From Rhizobium sp. RU36D (GTDB lineage: Bacteria > Pseudomonadota > Alphaproteobacteria > Rhizobiales > Rhizobiaceae), in contig NZ_FWXU01000001.1 in NCBI RefSeq assembly GCF_900176345.1, positions 186,001 to 250,000 of the forward strand: DNA of 64,000 nucleotides. The letters are read 5' to 3'. The notes beneath the pieces are model-generated. The model saw only the letters and a program-made list of their open reading frames with translations, was not told where the DNA came from and searched no databases. This document shows, one piece after another, positions 57,466-64,000 of this stretch. How positions within the stretch are numbered: the stretch's first letter is position 1; each line of letters opens with the position of its first letter. Made by a program: the position numbers and the translations under genes.

Positions 57466-58410
57466 ATGGACGCCATTCTTCACGACACACCGGGAAATCC
57501 CGTTCCCGGCAATCACATCACTGGCTTCTTCAAGGGTCATCGCGGCGTCAACCTGCGCTATGCCATCTTTCGCTCCGAAGCCTCGATGGCCAAAGGCACG
57601 GTCATCATCCTCCAAGGGCGCAACGAGAGCATCGAGAAGTATTTCGAGACCATCCGGCATATCACCGCGCGTGGTCTATGGGTCGCCACCTTCGACCTGC
57701 GCGGGCAGGGAAATTCCGACCGGCAACTACCGGACGCGCGACGCGGCCATGTGCGCCGATTTTCCGACTACGAGCGCGACCTCGATATCTTCTTGGAAGA
57801 GGTCGTTCTGCCGGATGCCAGGCTACCGTTCTTCATCCTCGCCCATTCCACCGGCGCACTCATCGCGCTCTCGGCAGCGCCGCGGCTGATCAGCCGAATT
57901 GACCGGATGGTGCTGTTGGCGCCCTTCGTAGCACTTGGCGGCCAGAAATTCTCAGGCGGCGCCATCAGGCACCTCACCCGCGCGCTAAGCTGGCTTGGGC
58001 TCGGAAGCCGCTGCCTCTCGAAGGACATGTCCGCGCGACCTTTCGAGGACAATCCCCTGACATCCGATCCGGAGCGGTTCCAGCGCAACCGCCAGATCCT
58101 GGAGGCGCATCCGGAATTGGGCCTCGGCCCGCCCACCGCGCGCTGGCTCTACGAGACGCTGACCACGATCAGGCGGGTGACACAGCCAGCGCATCTCTAC
58201 GCCATCACCATTCCGACCGTGCTTCTGGCGCCGGCCCGGGACATGGTCGTGCCCTATAGCGCGCAGGAAAACCTCTCCCGCTACTTCCGCGCGGCGCAGT
58301 TCATCCCCGTCGCCGGCGCACGCCACGAACTGCTGCAGGAACGGGACAAATACCGGGCCCAGGCGCTTGCCGCCTTTGACGCCTTCATACCCGGAGGCGA
58401 CGACGCGTAA
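57466..58410 (+). CDS. alpha/beta hydrolase, lysophospholipase/monoacylglycerol-lipase-like
   Basis: A 314-residue cytoplasmic serine hydrolase. VIILQGRNESIEKYFETIRH is the oxyanion-side segment; DLRGQGNSDR and the nucleophile region FFILAHSTGALIALSAAP follow, where the elbow reads AHSTG rather than the usual GHSxG. The late aspartate and histidine are in LAPARDMVVPYSAQ and GARHELLQERD. It resembles lysophospholipase L2-type enzymes acting on membrane lipid breakdown products. It ends 9 bases before the convergent hisN gene. Confidence 0.85.
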   Translation: MDAILHDTPGNPVPGNHITGFFKGHRGVNLRYAIFRSEASMAKGTVIILQGRNESIEKYFETIRHITARGLWVATFDLRGQGNSDRQLPDARRGHVRRFSDYERDLDIFLEEVVLPDARLPFFILAHSTGALIALSAAPRLISRIDRMVLLAPFVALGGQKFSGGAIRHLTRALSWLGLGSRCLSKDMSARPFEDNPLTSDPERFQRNRQILEAHPELGLGPPTARWLYETLTTIRRVTQPAHLYAITIPTVLLAPARDMVVPYSAQENLSRYFRAAQFIPVAGARHELLQERDKYRAQALAAFDAFIPGGDDA

Positions 58411-58419
58411 CTGATAGCA

Positions 58420-59196
58420 TCAGGCGCGGGACAAGATCTCCAGCGCCTGCGCATGGACAGCCGCACTACCGGCCGCCACGATGGAGCCGCCGTTCTCGGG
58501 GCGCTCGCCCTTCCACGTGGTGATCACGCCGCCCGCCTGCTCGATGATTGGGATCAGCGCGCCAACATCGTAAGGCTTCAGCGCGCTTTCCACGACGAGA
58601 TCGACATGACCGGCGGCCAGCAGGGCATAGGCATAACAATCGATACCATAGCGGAATAGCCGCACCCGGTTCTGGATCTCCATGTAGCACGCCAATTCCG
58701 AGGCATTGAACAGATGCGTTGACGTGGTGAAGAGCGTTGCATTCTCCAGGGAGCCGCAATCCCGCGTCCGGATCTGCCGCTCACCATCCGGCCCCCTGTA
58801 GGAGGCCGTCTTGCCATCGGCAAAATAGCGCTCGCCGGTGAAGGGCTGGTCCATCATGCCCATCAGCGCACGGCCGGCCTTCTGGAAACCGATCAGAGTG
58901 CCCCAAACAGGCACACCCGAAATGAAGGCCCGCGTGCCATCGATTGGATCGATGACCCAGACATGCTCGCGGTCAATACCGACATTTCCCTCTTCTTCAC
59001 CGAGGATGCCATGGTCCGGAAACTGCTGCTGAATGAGCGCCCGGATCGCAACTTCCGCAGCACGGTCGCCTTCCGTCACGGGATCGAAACCACCAGCGTC
59101 CTTGTTGACAACATCGACGCCCACGCGAAACCGCGGAAGGGTTTCCGCCTTGGCCGCATCGGCCAGCCGGTCGAAGAATTGACGGTCGGGAAGCAT
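58420..59196 (-). CDS. hisN: histidinol-phosphatase (inositol-monophosphatase type)
   Basis: A 258-residue phosphatase of the IMP family, similar to HisN, which converts L-histidinol phosphate to histidinol. Motifs: GILGEEEGNVGIDREHVWVID with PIDGTRAFISGVPVWG, and C-terminal YDVGALIPIIEQAGGVITTW. A GAGG stretch precedes ATG 59196. It differs enough from the suhB-like gene at 6.9 kb to support a different substrate. No other his genes are near, which is common for hisN. Confidence 0.85.
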   Translation of the reverse strand: MLPDRQFFDRLADAAKAETLPRFRVGVDVVNKDAGGFDPVTEGDRAAEVAIRALIQQQFPDHGILGEEEGNVGIDREHVWVIDPIDGTRAFISGVPVWGTLIGFQKAGRALMGMMDQPFTGERYFADGKTASYRGPDGERQIRTRDCGSLENATLFTTSTHLFNASELACYMEIQNRVRLFRYGIDCYAYALLAAGHVDLVVESALKPYDVGALIPIIEQAGGVITTWKGERPENGGSIVAAGSAAVHAQALEILSRA

Positions 59197-59320
59197 GGAT
59201 TTCGCCTCGTTCTGGATGATGCATCTCCTTAGCCGAGTTTGCCCGAATTGCAAATCCCGCATGCCGGAGACCAAAATTCATGCAACTTTGTGACCTGCAT
59301 AAAAATCAACCATTAACGAC

Positions 59321-59349
59321 TTGACAATTGTGCGTCGCAGCAATAGCCT
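59321..59349 (+). promoter_or_regulatory. promoter of the anti-Shine-Dalgarno sRNA
   Basis: TTGACA (59321-59326), 17-base spacer, TAGCCT (59344-59349). The start would be near 59355, at the first base pair of hairpin 1. Confidence 0.6.
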
Positions 59350-59354
59350 CTTCC

Positions 59355-59434
59355 TTACAGTCTTCTGACTGTAAATACCCTCCTTGGGTGTTTCCTCCCT
59401 AGACTTAGCCGCGCCACTGGCGCGGTTCTTTTTT
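59355..59434 (+). ncRNA. small RNA with CCUCC anti-Shine-Dalgarno motifs (alpha-r14/NfeR1-like)
   Basis: Predicted RNA of about 80 nt: hairpin 1 TTACAGTC/GACTGTAA (59355-59362, 59367-59374); hairpin 2 ATACCC/GGGTGT with loop TCCTT (59375-59391), placing CCCTCC in the stem-loop; an unpaired TTCCTCCCTAGACTT segment; and a strong terminator CCGCGCC/GGCGCGG with T6 (59409-59434). The unpaired CCUCCC and looped UCCUU can pair with ribosome sites. This layout matches the rhizobial alpha-r14 sRNA family by memory of its features, without a database search. No open frame lies within it. It is between convergent-free minus-strand genes, in 280 bases of intergenic DNA. Confidence 0.72.
59409..59434 (+). 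terminator. intrinsic terminator of the sRNA
   Basis: Stem CCGCGCC/GGCGCGG (59409-59415, 59419-59425), loop ACT, then TTCTTTTTT. No plus-strand protein gene ends here, which points to a non-coding transcript. Confidence 0.9.
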
Positions 59435-59479
59435 GGAGGCGATGTCGGGATAGTGAGATAGCCGCCGAGCGGCAAAGGC

Positions 59480-60364
59480 CTATTCGGCCGCCAAGGCCAT
59501 GTCGTCGGTGAACCGATCGACGAAACGGGCCATGTTGTCCATGAACACGGAAATGGCGCCTGCCAGCACATGGAAGTCCGGACGCTTCTGAAGCGTTGCC
59601 TCGTCCACGTAGAGCGCTCTGTTAACCTCGACCTGCAGGGCATGCAGCCCGCGCGCCGGACGTCCGTAATGTTCGGTGATGAAACCACCGGCATAGGGCT
59701 TGTTGCGAACCGCGGTAAAGCCCAGTTCCTCCAGGAAACTGATCGCGGCATTTGTCAGGTCGGCCGAAGCGCTGGTCCCGTAACGGTCGCCGATGATGAA
59801 ATCAGGCTTGATGCCGCTGCCCGAGAGCCGGATATTTCCCGGCATGGAATGGCAGTCGATCAATACCCCGAAGCCAAAAATCGCATGCGTGCGCGCAATC
59901 AGCTTTCGCAGCCGGGCGTGATAAGGCTTGTACACATTCTCGATACGCTCAAGCCCCTCCCCGACATTCAACCGGCCGGCATAGATCTCCATATTCTCGG
60001 CCACGATGCGTGGGATGGTTCCCAGGCCGCCGGCGACACGCACGGAATGGCTGTTGGCAAACGAGGGTAATGGCCCGCTGAACATGCGCGGATCGAGCTC
60101 ATAGGGCTCGCGGTTTACGTCGATGTAAGCACGGGGGAAATGCGCAACCAGCAGAGGCGCGCCAAGCGACGGCGCAGCACCGAACAATTCATCGACGTAG
60201 TGATCTTCCGACCTGCGGATCGACTTCCCGTCCAGCCGGGAGGCCGCCAGGAACGACAGGGGATATCGTCTGCCGCTATGCGGAGAATTGTACACGAAGG
60301 GAATGGACTGCGTATCCGGTTCGCGCACTTCGAACAGTTCGGATTCTGATGTTTCCCCGTCCAT
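59480..60364 (-). CDS. N-formylglutamate amidohydrolase
   Basis: A 294-residue member of the FGase family. Segments seen: FVYNSPHSGRRYPLSFLAAS, DHYVDELFGAAPSLGAPLL, ARAYIDVNREPYELDPRMF-like (PRAYIDVNREPYELD), FGVLIDCHSMPGN and RPARGLHALQVEVNRALYV. It is closer in its motifs to HutG than the gene at 18.6 kb. The start ATG 60364 is preceded by a weak ribosome site. It is a single minus-strand gene; histidine-utilisation genes are not in this window. Confidence 0.9.
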   Translation of the reverse strand: MDGETSESELFEVREPDTQSIPFVYNSPHSGRRYPLSFLAASRLDGKSIRRSEDHYVDELFGAAPSLGAPLLVAHFPRAYIDVNREPYELDPRMFSGPLPSFANSHSVRVAGGLGTIPRIVAENMEIYAGRLNVGEGLERIENVYKPYHARLRKLIARTHAIFGFGVLIDCHSMPGNIRLSGSGIKPDFIIGDRYGTSASADLTNAAISFLEELGFTAVRNKPYAGGFITEHYGRPARGLHALQVEVNRALYVDEATLQKRPDFHVLAGAISVFMDNMARFVDRFTDDMALAAE

Positions 60365-60409
60365 CGAGTCTCTTTTTTACCAAGTCACAAACTTGTTGCG
60401 AAGCGCATG

Positions 60410-60444
60410 TTGCCAGTTGGGGCCCTGGAAGTCCATACTGGCAA
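60410..60444. promoter_or_regulatory. inverted repeat between the amidohydrolase and cpdR genes
   Basis: TTGCCAGT (60410-60417) and ACTGGCAA (60437-60444) are exact inverted copies 19 bases apart; TGTTGCCA/TGGCAACA at 60408-60415 and 60448-60455 partly repeats the pattern. It may be an operator for either divergent gene. Confidence 0.45.
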
Positions 60445-60554
60445 AAATGGCAACAGCAACCCATATTACGGTTATTCACCGTATGTTTACTCGCAAATGA
60501 GTACACTCGGGCGCTGCAAAGCCTCCTTTCAAATGGATGAGTAACGGTTCGTAC

Positions 60555-60917
60555 ATGATTCAGAAAATTCTGCTCGCGGAAGACGACAACGATATGCGTC
60601 GCTTCCTGGTCAAGGCTTTGGAGAAGGCAGGGTACAAGGTCTCTTCGTTCGACAATGGCGCAAGCGCCTATGACCGGCTTCGCGAAGAGCCTTTTTCGCT
60701 CCTTCTGACGGATATCGTGATGCCGGAGATGGACGGCATCGAACTGGCGCGCCGCGCCACCGAACTCGATCCGGACCTGAAGGTCATGTTCATCACCGGT
60801 TTTGCCGCCGTTGCGCTGAACGCTGATTCGAAGGCGCCGAAGGATGCAAAGGTGCTTTCCAAGCCTTTCCACCTTCGCGACCTCGTCGACGAAGTCAACA
60901 AACTCCTTGCAGCATAA
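60555..60917 (+). CDS. cpdR: CpdR-type single-domain response regulator
   Basis: A 120-residue stand-alone receiver. ILLAEDDNDMRRFLVKALEK, phosphoacceptor Asp53 in LLTDIVMPEMDG, Thr in FITGFAAVAL and Lys in VLSKPFHLRDLV are all present. CpdR in Caulobacter and rhizobia controls ClpXP-dependent proteolysis of cell-cycle proteins, including CtrA; in Sinorhizobium a paralogue is needed for bacteroid development. ATG 60555 gives the typical start; ATG 60537 would add six residues. It lies upstream of tRNA-Val. Confidence 0.93.
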   Translation: MIQKILLAEDDNDMRRFLVKALEKAGYKVSSFDNGASAYDRLREEPFSLLLTDIVMPEMDGIELARRATELDPDLKVMFITGFAAVALNADSKAPKDAKVLSKPFHLRDLVDEVNKLLAA

Positions 60918-60967
60918 GGGCTTTCCGAGGAGCTGTAAAAAACTCTTCACAAAGACCAGAAAGCCTA

Positions 60968-60996
60968 TTGACGCGAGCAAGGGTTTTGTGGTCTTA
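60968..60996 (+). promoter_or_regulatory. possible promoter of tRNA-Val
   Basis: TTGACG (60968-60973), 17-base spacer, GTCTTA (60991-60996). The -10 is poor, so confidence is low. Confidence 0.35.
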
Positions 60997-61010
60997 AGCC
61001 GCCATCGGAT

Positions 61011-61085
<75 letters not shown>

Positions 61086-61098
61086 TCCCTATTAAGAC

Positions 61099-61138
61099 AA
61101 AGGCTTAGCGAGAAATCGCTGAGCCTTTTCCTTTTTGG
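61099..61138 (+). terminator. terminator of tRNA-Val
   Basis: A 13-bp stem with a GAAA tetraloop (AAAGGCTTAGCGA/TCGCTGAGCCTTT, 61099-61111 and 61116-61128; one G-U pair), then TTCCTTTTT. It also abuts the convergent ABC permease stop at 61146. Confidence 0.9.
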
Positions 61139-61145
61139 TCTCTGC

Positions 61146-62156
61146 CTATCTCCGCCTGAGGATCGCGATGAACGCAAAGCCGCCGACGAGACCCGTCACC
61201 ACGCCGATCGGCATGTCCTCAGGTGCCATGACCACGCGCGCAACGATGTCTGCAAGAATGAGCGCCACAGCGCCGAAAAAGGCGGATAGCGGAATGACCC
61301 TGACATTGTCGCTGCCAGCGATCAGCCGCACGAAATGCGGCACCATCAAGCCGACAAAACCGATGGCGCCGGAAAAGGCCACCATGACGCCCGTGAGAAG
61401 CGCCGTGACCAGAAAGAGCTGATTGCGGAAGAGTGTCACCGAAACGCCGAGCGTGGCCGCCGTTTCGTCCCCCATGGCCAGCGCATTGACCTCCCGCGCC
61501 CTGAGCAACAGCCATCCAAGGCACAAGGCCAGTGCTGCCGCCGGATAGATAAGATGCTGCCACTGCGCCAGCCCCAGCCCGCCCAGCATCCAGAATACCA
61601 CCGTGTGCACAGCGCGCGGATCTCCCAGGAAGATCATGAGATTGGCGAGTGCGGTGGCGACAAAGGCAATGGCGACCCCCGACAGCACCAGGCGATCGGC
61701 GGAGGCGCCAGTCATGCGCGTCACCCCGACAACGGCGAAGGTGGCGACGAGCGCACCAATGAAGGCGAAAAGCGGCACGGTCACCAGACCGAATATCAGC
61801 CCCGTATGCAGCAAGGCGATAATGGCACCGAGCGCGCCGCCGGAGGACACACCGAGCAGATGCGGATCGGCCAGCGGATTGCGGGTAACCGCCTGCAGCA
61901 CAGCCCCCACCACGGCAAGACCGGCGCCGACCAGGGCGGCCAGGATGACCCGTGGAAAGCGCACATCCCAGACGATGCTTTCTCGGCCCGCCGACCAGTC
62001 GACAGCAACCAGGCCAGGAGACATCTTGTTGGCGATGATGGACCAGACCGTCGTGAAAGGCACAGAGGCCGATCCAAACGAAACCCCTGCTGTAACGCAG
62101 GCCAGAAGCGTGAGGCCCGCCAGAAGCAGGATTGGAAACAACCTGAGGGCGGTCAT
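61146..62156 (-). CDS. FecCD-family iron/cobalamin-type ABC permease
   Basis: A 336-residue permease with about ten transmembrane segments. The family motifs RFPRVILAALVGAGLAVVGA, NPLADPHLLGVSSGGALGA and FVGLMVPHFVRLIAGSDNV are clear. It forms the membrane channel of a siderophore, haem or vitamin B12 importer, with the binding protein and ATPase upstream. ATG 62156 begins MTALRLFPILLLAG; the frame is open to 62222. Last gene of the operon, convergent with tRNA-Val. Confidence 0.93.
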   Translation of the reverse strand: MTALRLFPILLLAGLTLLACVTAGVSFGSASVPFTTVWSIIANKMSPGLVAVDWSAGRESIVWDVRFPRVILAALVGAGLAVVGAVLQAVTRNPLADPHLLGVSSGGALGAIIALLHTGLIFGLVTVPLFAFIGALVATFAVVGVTRMTGASADRLVLSGVAIAFVATALANLMIFLGDPRAVHTVVFWMLGGLGLAQWQHLIYPAAALALCLGWLLLRAREVNALAMGDETAATLGVSVTLFRNQLFLVTALLTGVMVAFSGAIGFVGLMVPHFVRLIAGSDNVRVIPLSAFFGAVALILADIVARVVMAPEDMPIGVVTGLVGGFAFIAILRRR

Positions 62157-62226
62157 GGCATACTCATTTTCATGACAAAAAAGAACCGGGCGCAACTCCG
62201 CCCGGCACAACAATCCGCGCAATCAA

Positions 62227-63189
62227 TCACATGTTGCGGGGATGGAACGCATCCGCCAGACGGCCGATCGCATCGACATTGCGCGGACCGGGCGTCGCCT
62301 CGACATAATCAAGCACCACGAAACGGTCGTTCTTCACCGCATCAATGTTCTTGAAGGCGGGGTTGTTCTTCATGAAGGCGATCTTCTGCTCAGCGGTCAC
62401 CTCGCCGTAATTGACGATCACCACGACCTCCGGATTGCGCTCGATCACCGGCTCCCAGGAGACTTCGGTCCAGCTCTTCTCGACATCGTCCATAACGTTT
62501 GCGCCGCCCGCAGCCTCGATCATGGCCGTCGGGATGCCGAAGCGTCCCGAGGTGAACGGCTTTTCCTCGCCGGAGTCATAGACGAACACCCGCGTCGGGC
62601 GCTCGATGCCGCCGAGCTTGCGCACGGTTTCATCCAGCTTTGCCTTGTATCCGGACACCAGGGCCTCAGCGCGCGCCTCGATGCCAAAAATCCGGCCAAG
62701 GTTGAGGAGATCCACGAACATGTCATCCATGGTCGGCTTGGCCTTGGCCATGATGTGAATGCAGGATTCGGTCAGTTCATAGACCTTGATCTTGAAGGGT
62801 TCCAGCGTCTGCGGCGTCACCTCCCCGCCCACCTTCATGCCGTAGTTCCAACCGGCGAAGTAGAAGTCCGCATCCGCGTTCAGCAGGACTTCCTTGGTGG
62901 GGTATTTGGGCGACAATTCCGGCAGTTCCTTCACGCCCTCGCGCAGCTTTTCGTCCAGCGTCTTCCATCCGGATACGCCGGTATAGCCGGCCATATGGTC
63001 CTGCAGCCCCAGGGCCAGCATCATCTCGGTGAGGTTGACGTCATTGGAGATTGCCCGCGTCGGCGCCTTGTCGAAGGTGACCTCCCGGTCGCAGCTCTTG
63101 ACGGTCACCGGATAGGCCTGCGCCTGAGCGGAAACGGCAAGCGAGAGCAGGAGAGAGGCTGCGGAAGCCACAAGTACGGAGGTTTTCAT
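62227..63189 (-). CDS. periplasmic substrate-binding protein of an iron/cobalamin-type ABC importer
   Basis: A 320-residue binding protein of the class III metal/siderophore type. Signal peptide MKTSVLVASAASLLLSLAVS ends near SAQAQAYP. The core NLTEMMLALGLQDHMAGYTGV, VFVYDSGEEKPFTSGRFGIP and VIVNYGEVTAEQKIAFMKNN follow. Periplasmic capture of iron complexes, haem or B12-like ligands is likely; the ligand is not readable. AAAGG lies upstream of ATG 63189; an in-frame ATG 63210 overlaps the ATPase stop (ATGA). Middle gene of the operon. Confidence 0.92.
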   Translation of the reverse strand: MKTSVLVASAASLLLSLAVSAQAQAYPVTVKSCDREVTFDKAPTRAISNDVNLTEMMLALGLQDHMAGYTGVSGWKTLDEKLREGVKELPELSPKYPTKEVLLNADADFYFAGWNYGMKVGGEVTPQTLEPFKIKVYELTESCIHIMAKAKPTMDDMFVDLLNLGRIFGIEARAEALVSGYKAKLDETVRKLGGIERPTRVFVYDSGEEKPFTSGRFGIPTAMIEAAGGANVMDDVEKSWTEVSWEPVIERNPEVVVIVNYGEVTAEQKIAFMKNNPAFKNIDAVKNDRFVVLDYVEATPGPRNVDAIGRLADAFHPRNM

Positions 63190-63206
63190 GAATGGACCTT
63201 TTTGCT

Positions 63207-64000
63207 TCATGACGTTGCAAGGGAAAAAGAAAAGCGCGATGCGCTCAGGCCGGGCACGGGATGGCAGATGGCATCGACACCGAAGGTGGTGGAAACCGCC
63301 TGGGAGGTCAGCACGTGATCGGGCCGCCCGAACGCCACCATGCGACCCGCCTGCATCAATGCCACATGGGTTGCGAACTCGCCGGCCAGATTGATGTCGT
63401 GCAAGGTGGTCACGACCGTCAGGCTCAAGCCTTTCAGGAGATCTAGAATCTCGAGTTGATGGCGAATGTCGAGATGGTTGGTCGGCTCGTCCAGGATGAC
63501 GATCTCCGGCTCCTGGCTCAAAGCCCGGGCCACGAGCACACGCTGCTTTTCCCCACCGGACAGGGTGGAGAATTGCCTGCTGGCCAGATGCGTGAGGTCC
63601 AGGTGCTCCAGCGAATGCGCCACCTTCGCGCGGTCCACATCCGACCAGCCACCAAGGCCGGTCCGACGCGGAATACGCCCCATCATCACCACATCGCGGA
63701 CGCTGAACGGGAAATCGGCCGGCATTTCCTGGAGCACAACGCCGATCCGCCGGGCACTATCCCGGGGGGACATGCGGCCGAGGTCTTCGCCACCCACCAT
63801 CACCCGCCCTTCGACGGGCGCAACGCCCCGATACAGGCAGCGTAGCAACGAGGTCTTGCCGGCGCCATTCGGACCGACGATCGCCAGCCGCTCGCCGGCC
63901 GTAATCGAAAAATTGACGTCGCGTACCAATAACAGGTCCGGTCTCGGACCCCAACCAAGATTGGATGCCGAGAGACTTGCGCCAGTCGCCGAGCAGCTCA
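63207..64000 (-). CDS. ATPase of the iron/cobalamin-type ABC importer (5' end outside window)
   Basis: Partial: the frame stays open to the right edge, where residues SCSATGASLSASNLGWGPRP precede the usual LLLVRDVNFSITAGERLAIV. Walker A GPNGAGKTS, signature TLSGGEKQRVLVARAL, Walker B EIVILDEPTNHLDI and the switch histidine (TTLHDINLAGEFA) are intact. The C-terminal end overlaps the binding-protein frame by 4 bases. It powers uptake through the FecCD-like permease. First gene of the operon seen here. Confidence 0.93.
   Translation of the reverse strand, partial: SCSATGASLSASNLGWGPRPDLLLVRDVNFSITAGERLAIVGPNGAGKTSLLRCLYRGVAPVEGRVMVGGEDLGRMSPRDSARRIGVVLQEMPADFPFSVRDVVMMGRIPRRTGLGGWSDVDRAKVAHSLEHLDLTHLASRQFSTLSGGEKQRVLVARALSQEPEIVILDEPTNHLDIRHQLEILDLLKGLSLTVVTTLHDINLAGEFATHVALMQAGRMVAFGRPDHVLTSQAVSTTFGVDAICHPVPGLSASRFSFSLATS

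Overview
The window reads as core chromosome of an alphaproteobacterium of the order Hyphomicrobiales, most likely Rhizobiaceae. This rests on the gene content: a CpdR-type receiver protein, a homospermidine synthase, an Omp10-like lipoprotein, DUF1036/DUF1244/DUF2312 genes in the order usual for rhizobia, an MCP ending in NWEEF, a GC-rich coding bias, and leaderless-looking or GTG/TTG starts. There is no phage, plasmid or insertion-sequence gene. The sequence is cut inside yebC on the left and inside an iron-type ABC transporter ATPase gene on the right.

Layout. 1-7.7 kb: yebC end, rpmE, an MsbA-type exporter, a flavin dehydrogenase, a MotA/TolQ plus OmpA/MotB-like pair, and an inositol monophosphatase. 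7.9-15.4 kb: a ThiE-like/Sel1 pair, a TauE/SafE permease, an ArsR-type repressor, two YdcH-type small proteins, purEK, rpmJ, a TPR protein and an alpha/beta hydrolase whose last codons lie in a 274-bp cruciform-like inverted repeat. 15.7-20.1 kb: a coiled-coil protein of unknown role, pyruvate kinase with DUF1036, and an N-formylglutamate amidohydrolase/DUF1244/DUF2312 run. 20-28 kb: a DUF882 cell-wall protein, an NtrC-like regulator with a damaged AAA+ core, an M3 peptidase and a diguanylate cyclase. 28-36.8 kb: pabB/pabC, an orphan ribbon-helix-helix protein, a DUF3445 protein, homospermidine synthase, the lipoprotein, a 5'-nucleotidase fused to LysM, and hemH. 37-47.9 kb: a Cache-like periplasmic protein with an MCP, a stomatin/NfeD pair, arabinose-5-phosphate isomerase, an outer-membrane barrel, galU, MltB and a DUF459 SGNH protein. 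48-55 kb: gltB and gltD of glutamate synthase, separated by a vapBC toxin-antitoxin module and a tiny membrane-protein gene. 55.6-64 kb: threonine aldolase, an Hsp20 gene with heat-shock promoter and RNA thermometer, a lysophospholipase-like protein, histidinol phosphatase, a small anti-Shine-Dalgarno RNA, a second N-formylglutamate amidohydrolase, cpdR, tRNA-Val(GAC) and an iron/cobalamin-type ABC importer.

Most genes are housekeeping: translation, purine, folate, glutamate, histidine, haem, polyamine and envelope synthesis. The least ordinary features are non-coding or architectural: the 274-bp structured repeat, the sRNA at about 59.36 kb with CCUCC motifs, the vapBC insertion with a 31-bp perfect palindrome between gltB and gltD, the regulator lacking both GAFTGA and the Walker B aspartate, and several strong inverted repeats in intergenic regions. 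No wholly new multi-gene defence or biosynthetic system was found.
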